This document shows positions 1-9,189 of a stretch of DNA of 64,000 nt, one piece after another. Origin of the DNA: Methylocaldum sp002005105 (lineage in GTDB: Bacteria > Pseudomonadota > Gammaproteobacteria > Methylococcales > Methylococcaceae); NCBI RefSeq assembly GCF_051027545.1, contig NZ_CP194902.1, forward strand, positions 4,898,001 through 4,962,000, read 5' to 3'. Every line of letters begins with the position of its first letter. The stretch's first letter is position 1. The translations under genes were made by a program, and so were the position numbers. The notes beneath the pieces were generated by a model that was not told where the DNA came from, did no database searches, and was given only the letters and a program-made list of their open reading frames with translations.

Positions 1-2
1 TC

Positions 3-140
3 GATTTCGCGGCGGCCGTTCTGCAATGGGGTGGCGATCAGGCACTGCGCGAGCATCTTCGCAAAAACGCCCGTCGGTACGTGGAGCGCTTTTCGATAGA
101 CGCTTTTTTTGCGCGCTTAGACACCGCTTTGGACCGGTAG
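3..140 (+). CDS. Glycosyltransferase, C-terminal end only (partial)
   Basis: The window opens inside a reading frame that encodes 45 residues and stops with TAG at 138-140. The tail (REHLRKNARRYVERFS followed by a short helix) has the look of the last helix of a GT-B family 1/4 glycosyltransferase, where a basic helix precedes F/Y-S-x-x. It ends 9 bp before the flippase start and is on the same strand, so it is probably the upstream member of the exopolysaccharide operon. The rest of the gene is outside the window, so the family assignment rests on this short tail and the context. Confidence 0.55.
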   Translation, partial: DFAAAVLQWGGDQALREHLRKNARRYVERFSIDAFFARLDTALDR

Positions 141-149
141 GCGTAAAGC

Positions 150-1613
150 ATGAGCAGCACCACGCCTTCGCTGGGCAATAAGGTTCTGTCCGGATTGATC
201 TGGTCGGCCGTCCGTAACTGGGGCGGACGACTGGCGACCATCGCCGTATTTTTCCTGCTTGCTCGAATTCTGTCGCCGGATGAATTCGGCGTATTCGCCG
301 CCGCCATCGCGGTGCTCGCCTTTATCGAGATCATTGCGGAACAGGGCCTCGCCGACGCGGTCGTGCAACGTCCCACGATAGGGCCGCGAGAGTTGAATAC
401 GGTTTTCGTGGCCAATTTTCTCGTGGCAGCTCTTTTGGTTACGGCGACCTGGCTGGGGGCACCGCTCATCGCCTCGGTAATGGGCATCGAGCGCCTGACC
501 GAAATTTTGCGAGTGTCGTGCCTCGGAATACTGATCAGTTCACTCGGGTTCTGCCAGCAGGCCCTGTTCCGGCGAAATTTCCAGTACCGCTGGCTGGCCC
601 TCAGAACCGTAGCCGCGACCGTCGTTAGCGGCGCGGTGGGTGTCGGGCTGGCGCTCGCCGGCTTCGGCGTGTGGAGTCTGGTCGGACAGTTTCTGACCAG
701 TACCTCGGTCAATCTGATATTGCTCTGGCTCAAGCCGGTCTGGAAGCCCGGACTGAAGTTCAGTTTCGTCGGGTTCGGTCAACTCCTCCGCTACGGAAGC
801 AATGTCCTCGGCATGCGCCTGCTGGATTTCGCCAATACCCGCGCCATCGAGCTCGCCATAGGCGCGTGGCTCGGCGCCGCCACGCTCGGGTTTTATGCCG
901 TCGGTTCCCGCATCTACACCATCATGATGCAGCTCCTCAGTTCGGTGGTCATGGACGTGGCCCATTCGGGCTTCTCGCGGATCGCCGGGGAGCGAGAACG
1001 ACTGGCCCAGGCCTATTACCGCGCCATGACCGCGACCGCCGCCCTGGCGATGCCGTGCTTCGTGCTCGTCTCCGCGGTCGCCTCGGAGCTTTGCATGACG
1101 GTATTCGGCGCCAAATGGGCCGACACCGCGGACATTCTGGCTCCGCTCGCCCTCCTCGGGGCCGTTCAGACGCTCCAGTACTACAACGCATCAGGACTGA
1201 ACGCCATCGGCCGGTCCGCTACAGCGCTAGCGATCGCCATCGTCAAGGCGGCGGCTACCGGCGCCGCCCTGGTGGCGACCAAAGGGCAAGGCCTGGACAT
1301 AACCGTCAAGATTTACGTGCTGGCGCAACTCGTCGCGACGCCCGTGAGCTTTTATCTCGGAAGAAGGTACCTGGGCGTATCCGTTCGCAGAATCCTGCGG
1401 TGCGTTATTCCGTTCGCCCTTTCGGCGGCGATGATGTTTTTCGCCGTCGGAGCGATCGGCCCGGCACTCTCCGATTTCGGCCTGAATCAGCTGTCGGACC
1501 TCGCCGTGAAGCTTGCCGCCGGAATAACGGTCTACGCCATGGGAATTGCGCTTCTCGGCCGCCGCCATCTGATCGAATCAATACAAACCATCAAATCAAT
1601 GAGGCGTGGATGA
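150..1613 (+). CDS. Wzx-type oligosaccharide flippase / polysaccharide biosynthesis membrane protein
   Basis: A 487-residue, strongly hydrophobic protein with about a dozen predicted membrane segments. It has the MATE/MOP-like N terminus of O-antigen and exopolysaccharide flippases (LARILSPDEFGVFAAA near residue 40 and EQGLADAVVQRP near 70). The family moves lipid-linked repeat units across the inner membrane. The length is normal for the family. It sits between two glycosyltransferases and overlaps the next gene by ATGA (1610-1613), so translational coupling is likely. The family call is firm; the exact substrate is unknown. Confidence 0.88.
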   Translation: MSSTTPSLGNKVLSGLIWSAVRNWGGRLATIAVFFLLARILSPDEFGVFAAAIAVLAFIEIIAEQGLADAVVQRPTIGPRELNTVFVANFLVAALLVTATWLGAPLIASVMGIERLTEILRVSCLGILISSLGFCQQALFRRNFQYRWLALRTVAATVVSGAVGVGLALAGFGVWSLVGQFLTSTSVNLILLWLKPVWKPGLKFSFVGFGQLLRYGSNVLGMRLLDFANTRAIELAIGAWLGAATLGFYAVGSRIYTIMMQLLSSVVMDVAHSGFSRIAGERERLAQAYYRAMTATAALAMPCFVLVSAVASELCMTVFGAKWADTADILAPLALLGAVQTLQYYNASGLNAIGRSATALAIAIVKAAATGAALVATKGQGLDITVKIYVLAQLVATPVSFYLGRRYLGVSVRRILRCVIPFALSAAMMFFAVGAIGPALSDFGLNQLSDLAVKLAAGITVYAMGIALLGRRHLIESIQTIKSMRRG

Positions 1614-2992
1614 CTGAACAAGGTTCCGATAAGCCCCAAAAGCCGATTGAGATCAAGAACGTTCGAGCGAAGGGGGTTCGAGGCCGCCTGAGAGAGTTCT
1701 TGCGGGTGCCGATGCTGTATCGGGAATGGCGGCGCGAAAAGGGGCAATTGGTCAATCCGTCCTATCCGGATCTGCTCGAAGCCTGTAACTCGATTCTGAT
1801 CGCTCCCTGCGATCCGGATACGGTTGCCGGCTCCAAGGGTGACGAGGCCATGATCACGGCGTTCGTTGAGCGGATCCGCGCATTCAATCCCGTCTGCCAA
1901 TTCGGGCTGCTGACTTACCATGACCAAGTTCCCGAGACACTGGCAGATCTCGGCGTACGCCTCGAACCGGTCTGGGCAAATCCCAAGTGGTCGCTGCGCC
2001 GGCTGATCCAGACCATGTCCCGCTATGAAGGACTGGTGATCGTCGGTGGCGATGTGATGGACGGATACTACACTCCGCTGACCGCTCTGCGCCTGTGGGT
2101 GGTCGGCGATATGGCTGCGCGGCTCGGAAAACGAAGCGCGACTCTGGGATTTTCGTTCAACGAGAAACCGTCCTCGCGTTTGCGGCGCTGCCTTGGCTCC
2201 CTCGATCAGCGTTTCGTCGTTTCCGTCCGGGACGAAGTTTCTCTCGAACGCTTTAAAGGAGTCTCCCAGGCTAATTCGAGGCTAGTCGCCGATGCGGCCT
2301 TTCTGTTACGGCCCTCGTTCAGCGACCGAGTGGAGGTTGTTCGTCTTTGGGCCGATTCGCAGCGGGCGAAGGGCCGTACCGTGGTGGGTTTCAATCTCCA
2401 CCCGATGCTGATCAAGGAAGGCGATCAATCCCTACGCTCGGCGATGATCAGTGCCTCGGTAGCAGCACTGCGCGACGTCGCGGCGCGGAATGATGTGAGT
2501 TATCTGTTCATCTCGCACGATTTTCGTGGTGGCCCGCTAGGCGATGAAGCCATGCTCGGACCGATTTTCGAAGGTCTTCAGGACGAGTTGGGCGAGCGAA
2601 TTCGCTACTGGAAGAATCATTTCTCCGCAAAGGAGCTAAAGGCGATCGCCGGCCTAACGGACGCCGTTTTTACCGGACGGATGCATTTGGCGGTCGCGGC
2701 GCTCGGCCAGGGTGTGCCCATCGTCGCCGTCACTTATCAAGGCAAATTCGAAGGACTCTTTCGACATTTCGAACTTCCCGGACATCTGGCGGTGTCGCCC
2801 GAGTCGATTCTTGATCCTTCCCGCCTGGCACCGCTGATCGACGAACTGATTTCATCTCGCGAAGCCCTCGCCTCCCGGGTTGCGGATTCTTGGCCCGGGG
2901 TTGAACAACGTGCCTTGCTCAATATCGAGCCCTTCCTGGCGAAGGAAGTAGCTCCCAACGCGTCATCCGATGCCGTGTTTTCTAATCCATGA
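1610..2992 (+). CDS. Polysaccharide pyruvyl transferase family protein
   Basis: A 460-residue protein. The start chosen is the ATG that overlaps the flippase stop (ATGA); the open frame runs much further upstream, but only as a shadow of the flippase gene. Family features seen are a Rossmann-like N-terminal half with VIVGGDVMDGYY near residue 144 and the C-terminal FTGRMHLAVAALGQGVP near residue 353, which matches the conserved R-H loop of CsaB/WcaK-type enzymes. These transfer pyruvate from phosphoenolpyruvate to sugars of exported polysaccharides. The context supports ketal-pyruvylation of the repeat unit made by this operon. The sugar acceptor is not predictable. Confidence 0.85.
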   Translation: MTEQGSDKPQKPIEIKNVRAKGVRGRLREFLRVPMLYREWRREKGQLVNPSYPDLLEACNSILIAPCDPDTVAGSKGDEAMITAFVERIRAFNPVCQFGLLTYHDQVPETLADLGVRLEPVWANPKWSLRRLIQTMSRYEGLVIVGGDVMDGYYTPLTALRLWVVGDMAARLGKRSATLGFSFNEKPSSRLRRCLGSLDQRFVVSVRDEVSLERFKGVSQANSRLVADAAFLLRPSFSDRVEVVRLWADSQRAKGRTVVGFNLHPMLIKEGDQSLRSAMISASVAALRDVAARNDVSYLFISHDFRGGPLGDEAMLGPIFEGLQDELGERIRYWKNHFSAKELKAIAGLTDAVFTGRMHLAVAALGQGVPIVAVTYQGKFEGLFRHFELPGHLAVSPESILDPSRLAPLIDELISSREALASRVADSWPGVEQRALLNIEPFLAKEVAPNASSDAVFSNP

Positions 2993-3008
2993 CGATAAGG
3001 GGACAACG

Positions 3009-5018
3009 ATGAGAGATCTGCGATTATGGAGCGGGGTGGCGTTGATGCTGGCAGGAGCAGTCCTCGAACCTATAGCCGCCGGCAAAACTGAACCGGCGTC
3101 CAAGGCCCCAGCCCTGCCCGGCAACGACACCATCAAAGCCGCCTTTACCGCCTTGAAAGCGGGTGAAGACGACTATGCACCGGCCCGTGCCGCCCGTGAG
3201 TACTGGGACGCGGCCCGCCAGCGCGTGGCACAGGATCCTCGCTGGACGGCTTGGTTGCAGGAGCGAACCAGTCGGGTCACGAAGTGGATGGCCACACCCC
3301 GCGATCACCCGGAATGGGCCGCGGGCTGGCTGCACAATTACGTGAATTTAAAGACGGGCGCCTTTCTCCACTGGACCCCCGATCAGCCGATACCGCCCGA
3401 CCAGCCCGGCCACGAAAAGCTGCGCGCCGCCTGGATCGCCCATAATCGAATCTACAACATCGATCGCGTGCTGGACGCCGCCCGACTGTTCCGCCTGACC
3501 GGCGATACGCGCTACTTGGATTGGGCGGCTTCGCAGCTCGATTTCTACGCCGACGCCTACCGCGGCTTCCCGTTGCAGACCTGGAACGGCCGAGCCCAGC
3601 TGATGAATCAGAGTCTGGACGAAGCGACCCGCGCCCTGGTGTTGATCGAAGCGGTCCGGCTGCTGAAACCCCATGTCCCGGCGGCCCGCGCCGACCACTG
3701 GCGCGAGGGGCTGTTCCTGCCGTTGGCGGCCAATGTGATGGCGTCGTCGCGCGAGGTCCACAACATCGCCGTCTGGCATGCCGCGGCCGTGACGCTGATC
3801 GGACTCGAGTTCGAACAACCCGAGTTGATCGGCTTCGGCAAGCATTCGGCCTTAGGTCTTCCGTCGCTCCTGGCGACCGGCGTCTCGCCGGACTGGTTCT
3901 GGTACGAGCACTCCCTGTCCTATCAGGAGTATACGGTTCAGGCCTTGGTGGAGCTGCTGGTCGGCGCCTCGTTGCGCGGGCGGCTGGCCGAGTTCGCCCG
4001 GGAACTCTGGATCGCGCAGAACCTGATGATTTCTCCGGTGACCGTGCGCTTTGCCAATGAAGACGCCCCGACCCTCAACGATTCGCCGCCTAATCGCAAG
4101 GCGCCGAACCGCAAGTTGTGGGCGGCCTCCCGCCGGGTGTTGCCGACCTGGCTCGGGCTGGACGAAGCGAAGGGCCAGCTGAGCTGGGACACCCTGCTCG
4201 ATCCGCCCAAGCCGGTCGATTCGATGCCGGTACTGCCCGACCTGGCGTCGGGACCGGTGCCGGGTCTCGATGCGGTTCAGCTCGTGAAGAACGGCTGGCA
4301 TGCCCTGTTGCGCTATGGCCAGAAAGCCCGGTTTCATGCCCAGCAGGAAGCCCTCACTTATGAACTGCAATACGGCGACACCTGGCTTCTCAAAGACGCC
4401 GGCACGGTCGGCTACGGCTCGCCGCTGCACAAGGGCTATTTCAGCCGGGCACCGGCGCACAACGTGCCGCTGGTCGACGGCGACGGGCAAAATCCCTGGC
4501 CGTCCGAGGGACAGCTCGATGAGGTCGCGCCGGACGGCTCGTTCGCGGCGGTGTCCCATCCGAGCTATCGTCCGGGCGTGACCGCAACCCGGCGGCTCGC
4601 CATCGGCGCCGGCGACTTTATCGATCAGGTGGGGGTGACCACCGGCTCGGACACGCCGCACGCGATCGGTGTGGTCCTGAACACACCCTGTGCCGTGACC
4701 GCCGACCGGCCGTCTGTCGCGGAAGGGGCATCGCTGCCGAATGCGACGGCCTTCGGTTACTGGAAGGACTGGACCGCCTATGCGGCGGCGGGCACTTGGA
4801 GCGGCACGCTCGACTGCGCCGGCCGCCGGTTTGCCCTGGCGATCGCCGGCGCCGAGCTGCAGCGGGTGTTTGTGGGCACCGTCCCCGATTCCGCCGCGCC
4901 GTACACCCGCCGGGGCATCTACCTCGAAGCCATGGCAACGGAGACGAAATTCAAGCTGGTGTTCCACCCGCTAGCTTCGCCACAGGCATCCGTACACAAA
5001 GCGCGCAGAGCAAGATAA
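3009..5018 (+). CDS. Heparinase II/III-family polysaccharide lyase, secreted
   Basis: A 669-residue protein. The ATG at 3009 is preferred because it gives a Sec signal peptide (GVALMLAGAVLEPIAAG), while an upstream in-frame start would lie inside the previous gene. The N-terminal two thirds look like the alpha/alpha toroid of PL families (HNIAVWHAAAVTLI near 251, WFWYEHSLSYQEYT near 297). The C-terminal beta-sandwich has FHAQQEALTYELQYGDTW near 440 and AHNVPLVDGDGQ near 483, as in alginate and heparin lyases. Inside an exopolysaccharide operon such an enzyme usually trims or releases the polymer in the periplasm. The substrate (uronate-containing polymer) is inferred. Confidence 0.82.
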   Translation: MRDLRLWSGVALMLAGAVLEPIAAGKTEPASKAPALPGNDTIKAAFTALKAGEDDYAPARAAREYWDAARQRVAQDPRWTAWLQERTSRVTKWMATPRDHPEWAAGWLHNYVNLKTGAFLHWTPDQPIPPDQPGHEKLRAAWIAHNRIYNIDRVLDAARLFRLTGDTRYLDWAASQLDFYADAYRGFPLQTWNGRAQLMNQSLDEATRALVLIEAVRLLKPHVPAARADHWREGLFLPLAANVMASSREVHNIAVWHAAAVTLIGLEFEQPELIGFGKHSALGLPSLLATGVSPDWFWYEHSLSYQEYTVQALVELLVGASLRGRLAEFARELWIAQNLMISPVTVRFANEDAPTLNDSPPNRKAPNRKLWAASRRVLPTWLGLDEAKGQLSWDTLLDPPKPVDSMPVLPDLASGPVPGLDAVQLVKNGWHALLRYGQKARFHAQQEALTYELQYGDTWLLKDAGTVGYGSPLHKGYFSRAPAHNVPLVDGDGQNPWPSEGQLDEVAPDGSFAAVSHPSYRPGVTATRRLAIGAGDFIDQVGVTTGSDTPHAIGVVLNTPCAVTADRPSVAEGASLPNATAFGYWKDWTAYAAAGTWSGTLDCAGRRFALAIAGAELQRVFVGTVPDSAAPYTRRGIYLEAMATETKFKLVFHPLASPQASVHKARRAR

Positions 5019-5028
5019 GGACCAACCG

Positions 5029-6234
5029 ATGCGCATCACGATGATCTGTAACGAGCTGCCTTTCCCTCCCGGACATGGTGGTCTGGTCGACGTGTGGCGC
5101 CGGCTCTGCGCCATGAAATCGGCGGGCGTCCGCGTCCAACTCGTCTGCTGGGGCGGCGGAGCCGCCGGCGCGCTGCGACCGGAACATCTCGACAAGGTGC
5201 GGGAGGTCGTGGAGGATCTGTACGTCTTTCCGTTTGAACGAACCTGGCGTTCGCGCATCAAGCGAACTGTCCACCTGTGGCGGCTGCCTTGGCGAGTGGC
5301 CTCCCGTAGCTTGAGGCCCGCCGAGTTTCGTTCCCTGCTGGAGGCGCAGCGCGCATTCGACAGCCAGGCAATCTGGCTGGACGCCGTCTATGGTGGCGAG
5401 GTGGCGCGCCGTCTGGCGCACGAGCTGAAACTGCCGTTGTTCTACCGCTCTCACAACATCGAACATCGGTACACACTACATCAGGCCAGAATCGCCCGAA
5501 CGGCGCGAGAACGGTTTCAGTGGACACTCAGCCTGTTCAACCTGCGCCGTTACGAGCACGGAATTCTCAGGGAGAGTTCCGCGTTCTTCGATATCTCCGT
5601 CGATGACCTTAGATATTGGGAGAAGCTCGGGTTTACGTCCGGATATTGGCTGCCGCCGCTGGTGGACGAATCTTTTGCGGGACGCCTCAGTGCGCCGCGG
5701 GAAGGTCCCCCCCGATTCGACGTCGGCTATCTCGGAAACCTGTTCATGCCCAATAACGTCCAGGGCTTGGTTTGGTTTCTGGAGAAGGTGGCGCCGCGGC
5801 TTCTCGATGCACGGCCCGGCCTGCGCCTGTTCATCGCCGGCAGCCAGCCTTCGGATCAGATACGAGCGGCGCTCGCTGCGCGCCCCGAAGTCACACTGAT
5901 CGAAAATCCGCCAGACGCCGTCTCGATATTGCGCGACGCGCAGATCTTGATCAACCCTGTCTTTGCGGGTAGCGGAGTCAATATCAAGTCCGTCGAAATG
6001 CTTTTTTCCCCCGCCGAATTGATCAGTACGCCTCAGGGCTTGGCTGGACTTCCTGATGAGGTCAAGAATTGCTTCCGAGTCAGCAAAGATGAATCCGGAT
6101 TCGCGTCCGCGATCCTCGACGGCCTGAGCTCTGCGGCCGCAGGCCGTATCGCAGACTCGGAGAGCCGCGCGGCGGCGCGGTCTTATTTTCGTGCAAAGCG
6201 GATCGATGACATTTTGCCGGTCCTCTTTCGCTAA
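5029..6234 (+). CDS. Glycosyltransferase family 4-type enzyme
   Basis: A 401-residue GT-B protein that starts 10 bp after the lyase stop, so it is in the same operon. The N-terminal domain has the donor-independent fold start (MICNELPFPPGHGG) and SHNIEHRYTLHQARIA near residue 141. The C-terminal domain has the nucleotide-sugar loop NPVFAGSGVNIKSVEML near 309, as in the TuaH/Stp1 group. It lacks membrane segments and should act at the cytoplasmic face on a lipid-linked intermediate. Which sugar it adds cannot be told. Confidence 0.87.
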   Translation: MRITMICNELPFPPGHGGLVDVWRRLCAMKSAGVRVQLVCWGGGAAGALRPEHLDKVREVVEDLYVFPFERTWRSRIKRTVHLWRLPWRVASRSLRPAEFRSLLEAQRAFDSQAIWLDAVYGGEVARRLAHELKLPLFYRSHNIEHRYTLHQARIARTARERFQWTLSLFNLRRYEHGILRESSAFFDISVDDLRYWEKLGFTSGYWLPPLVDESFAGRLSAPREGPPRFDVGYLGNLFMPNNVQGLVWFLEKVAPRLLDARPGLRLFIAGSQPSDQIRAALAARPEVTLIENPPDAVSILRDAQILINPVFAGSGVNIKSVEMLFSPAELISTPQGLAGLPDEVKNCFRVSKDESGFASAILDGLSSAAAGRIADSESRAAARSYFRAKRIDDILPVLFR

Positions 6235-6382
6235 AGGCGTGCCGTTGTGTATAGCCATAACACGATCGGGCTAGTCGCTATCGGAATTCGGCGGTACGGA
6301 AAGTCTCGCCGCATAGGCTGATACAAAAGGTTTGCGCAAGCATTTGAAAGCGCTACGTTCAAGACGCAAGCATCAGCGGTTC

Positions 6383-7597
6383 ATGTATAAGCCCAAAGCG
6401 GAAACTATTATTTCCCTCGCGTTTTTGGTGTGGACGGAAGCCTCTTTCGGCGTCGCCGATCCTACTGACACTTTTCAGCCTTATTTATCGGAGACGCTGA
6501 CCTACGATGACAATCTTTTCCGTCGCCCGAGCAAGACCAATCCGAACGCACCGATAAACGAATCGGAACGCTGGGACTTGATCAACCGGCTTTCCGCGGG
6601 GCTCAGAACCTATATTCCGGTGAGCCGGCAGGAGTTTCAGCTCGAGGGAAAGGTCGACGACAATCGTTACGCCAACCACGATGAGCTTAACCATGTATCG
6701 TCCCTGGCAAAAGGGACATGGAAATGGCAAGCGGGAACTTCCTTCGGCGGAATACTCGGCTATGGCTACAGGCAGTATTTGGGAGGTTTTACCAACACGG
6801 GGTTTTTCGGAAGGGATCTCATCACGGACAATACGGCCTTGGTCGATGTCAATTACAAGTTCAATCCACGATGGAGATTGAACGGACAATACCGGTGGCT
6901 GAACAGCGAGCATGAGGCGCCGCAGCGTAGGTTTCTGGATCTGACCAGCGATACCGGCATCATCGGGCTGCACTATAAATCTCCCGACGAGAATACGATC
7001 GGCATTCAGTACACACACACGGATGCCAGCCTGCCGAATCGGGAGCGGGTTTTGTCCGCGCTGATCGATAACCGCTACCAGGAACATGAATTCAGTGCAC
7101 TCTACAAATGGCAGATTACCGGAAAATCGCTGGTAGAGGGACGCATCGGCTATCGCATCCGCAATCATAAGCAATTTTCACAACGGGATTATCAAGGCGA
7201 GGCATGGCGGCTCAATTATCAATGGACACCGACAGGAAAAACCGTGATTACCTTGTCGGGTTGGGGAGATTTGTTGAACAGAACCTCGGATATCGCGGCC
7301 AGCTATGTCGTCACTAAAGGCGTGAGCGTCAGCCCCACGTGGTCGGTAACGCCAAAGATCGACTTGCAAGCGAAATTTAGCTGGGAAGAGTGGCAGTACG
7401 CCGGCGACCCGAAATTACGCATCGATGCGAAGACTGACGAAGACACGATCCTAACCGGCCGATTATCGGTTTCCTACGACTTTGCCGATCACGGCCAGCT
7501 GAATATCGTCTACGAGAAAGGACACCGTAGCTCCAGCCGGGTGTTTGCCGACTACGAATACAACACGGTCTTTGCAAACGCCATTCTGAAGTTTTGA
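6383..7597 (+). CDS. EpsL-like outer-membrane beta-barrel of an exosortase-linked exopolysaccharide system
   Basis: A 404-residue protein of alternating polar and hydrophobic strands rich in Tyr/Trp/Arg, typical of an outer-membrane barrel. The opening FQPYLSETLTYDDNLFRRP matches the EpsL family that accompanies XrtB/PEP-CTERM polysaccharide clusters. The ATG at 6383 gives a signal peptide (TIISLAFLVWTEASFG). An in-frame TTG at 6332 would add 17 basic residues and is the alternative. It ends with the aromatic-type terminus NAILKF expected for BAM insertion. About 150 bp separate it from the glycosyltransferase, so it may have its own promoter. It probably forms the export channel or an export-associated barrel. 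Confidence 0.78.
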   Translation: MYKPKAETIISLAFLVWTEASFGVADPTDTFQPYLSETLTYDDNLFRRPSKTNPNAPINESERWDLINRLSAGLRTYIPVSRQEFQLEGKVDDNRYANHDELNHVSSLAKGTWKWQAGTSFGGILGYGYRQYLGGFTNTGFFGRDLITDNTALVDVNYKFNPRWRLNGQYRWLNSEHEAPQRRFLDLTSDTGIIGLHYKSPDENTIGIQYTHTDASLPNRERVLSALIDNRYQEHEFSALYKWQITGKSLVEGRIGYRIRNHKQFSQRDYQGEAWRLNYQWTPTGKTVITLSGWGDLLNRTSDIAASYVVTKGVSVSPTWSVTPKIDLQAKFSWEEWQYAGDPKLRIDAKTDEDTILTGRLSVSYDFADHGQLNIVYEKGHRSSSRVFADYEYNTVFANAILKF

Positions 7598-7729
7598 TCG
7601 TCCGCGCCAAATACCGGCAACGGAGCTGGCCCTGTCCGAACACCACGTCGTCCGGCGATTCGGTCGAGGGTAACGGACGATGTCCCGCGACCCCGACCCG
7701 ATTGCCATCGAGAAATCGCTCGATGACCG

Positions 7730-7876
7730 TTATTCGTGCGCCAAAGGCTTATCCGTGAACAAGTAATCGCGGAGCTCCTTGGAAAAGGTGGGGTCCTTGC
7801 AGGCATCGACCCGCTGGTTGTACCAGTCGACGGCTTCCAGTTCTTCCTTCAATGATTCGATGGCCCGTGCATATCC
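7730..7876 (-). pseudogene. Encapsulated ferritin (EncFtn) remnant, truncated with internal deletion
   Basis: On the minus strand this fragment reads RAIESLKEELEAVDWYNQRV, which closely resembles the first helix of encapsulin-cargo ferritins (EELEAVDWYDQRVDA in the known family). It then jumps from DACKDP directly to TFSKELRDYLFTDKPLAHE, which matches the family's C-terminal end. The middle (the HNRDEEKEHA iron-binding segment) is missing in frame, and the N-terminal residues are replaced by sequence of the divergent isochorismatase remnant. The key metal ligands of the second helix are therefore absent and the product cannot bind iron as the family does. No encapsulin shell gene is seen nearby. 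Family recall is from memory. Confidence 0.7.
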
Positions 7877-7899
7877 AGGGTTTCGTTCGACAAATCCGA

Positions 7900-8644
7900 T
7901 GTGGGTATTTCCTGGATTTCTACGATCCCGCACAGCCGCCCATTCAGGAGCTTCTGGACCGCTGCGCCCGCCTGATCGCTGCGGCCCGAAAGGCCGGCAT
8001 TCCGGTGTTCTACACCGCGCAGCCCGGCGGGCAGGCGCCAGAGGACCGTGCCTTGCTGAACGATTTCTGGGGCGACGGCATTCCCGACCGGCCCGAATCG
8101 ACGCGCGTTGTGGACGCGGTCGCGCCCCAGCCCGGCGACACCGTGCCGACCAAATGGCGCTACAGCGCGTTCAAGCGCTCCGACCTGGAAGCGCGGCTGC
8201 GCGGAACGGGCCGCGACCAGTTGCTGATCTACGGAGTGTACGCCCACATCGGCTGCCTGATGACCGCGGCGGAAGCCTTCATGCTCGACATCCAGCCTTT
8301 TCTGATCGGCGACGCACTCGCCGATTTCTCGCGCGAGGATCACGAGCAGGCGCTACGCTACGCCGCTGGCCGTTGCGCGCGGGTTTGCGGAACCAACGAC
8401 GCCCTTCGAGCCGCCGAGCCGGTTCGGCCCTTGCCGCGCAAACACCCGGACTCTCGCGGCCGGGCCGGTGGAAGACCTGGCGGCGGGCTTCATGGCCCGC
8501 GGCGATGCGATCGTCCTCGACCTCCACGGCCGACCGGAAAACTACGACGACGTGACCCTTCGGGTCCACTGGCAGCGAATCGCCGCCTTCCTCGCGCGGG
8601 CACTGGACCGACCCAGGGCGCCGGTCGTCGACTTGGCAGCTTGA
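7900..8644 (+). pseudogene. EntB-type isochorismatase remnant (both ends lost, frameshifted)
   Basis: From 7900 the plus strand encodes the core of an EntB/VibB/DhbB-type isochorismatase: YFLDFY, then IPVFYTAQPGGQAPEDRALL near codon 35, WRYSAFKRSDLEARL and YGVYAHIGCLMTAAEAFM. These hydrolases make 2,3-dihydro-dihydroxybenzoate for catecholate siderophores. The first 40 or so family residues, including the aspartate region, are missing. After about 8400 the frame is lost. Another frame then gives a plausible end (RGDAIVLDLHGRPENYDD to a TGA at 8642), whose family I do not recognise. No carrier-protein serine motif is seen. It collides head to head with the ferritin remnant. Confidence 0.75.
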
Positions 8645-8728
8645 ATTCTGGGCTTTACAAAAAAGGCTTGGCGAACATCGTTAGCGCCTTCGGTTCGAGT
8701 GAATTGCTTCAGCCATTTGTAGCCATTT

Positions 8729-8800
8729 GTAGGTCGGCAATCCTTTGCCGACGAAAACGCGCGGCCGGGACATGGCGTCGGGAAAGGATTCCCGACCTAC
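8729..8800. repeat. REP-like hairpin repeat (GTAGGTCGGCAATCC ... GACCTAC)
   Basis: The ends GTAGGTCGGCAATCC and GGATTCCCGACCTAC are inverted, enclosing a GC-rich middle. A second degenerate copy follows to about 8875. The same core is found inside the MITE-like elements at 21.5, 29.3, 37.4, 44.1 and 54.1 kb. Confidence 0.75.
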
Positions 8801-9008
8801 AGGATGCTACGGTCGTAAGTCGGCAACCCGTTGCTCCAGTTGCATCGTCGGGAATGGATTCCCACCCTTAATGGGCTTGGCATCGGCAACATCGACGCCG
8901 GCCTACTCCCGCCCAACTCGCTAAACGGCGCTCGACTCCGGATACGGGGGAAGCGGCTGTCTGCAGTCGCGGAAAATCTTGGGCGCGCCTATCTGCCGAT
9001 AGATGTTG

Positions 9009-9166
9009 TTAATTGTGAATCAGGCCCGTCGATCCCTTCCTGGCACTTCGGGCCGAGGCCAAGGCCGGTACACGGCCGGCCTTGACTGACGCGGCTTGTC
9101 GCCGAGTGGGGCATCCCCACCCCGAATTAACCCGGCTCATGTTTGTTTATAGGCCGGGGTAATAGT
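9009..9166 (-). repeat. 150-bp multi-hairpin element, copy C (reverse, diverged)
   Basis: Reverse-orientation relative of the elements at 12925-13075 and 35914-36062. It retains the GGGCCTGATT end, the CCGGCC/GGCCGG stem, the GCGGCTTGTCGCC stem and the terminal TATAGGCCGGGGTAA. It is more diverged than the other two and lies 24 bp beyond the stop of the beta-trefoil gene. Confidence 0.75.
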
Positions 9167-9189
9167 ACTTATGCGGGCGTGTAGCCCTC

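Noticed and set aside
671..1609. Long open frame before the pyruvyl transferase start
   Set aside because: It lies in another frame of the flippase gene and has the Arg/Pro-rich composition of a shadow. The ATGA overlap gives the real start at 1610.
3852..4967. 371-codon minus-strand frame inside the lyase gene
   Set aside because: Arg/Gly/His-rich antisense frame of a high-GC gene, with no start signal or family motif.
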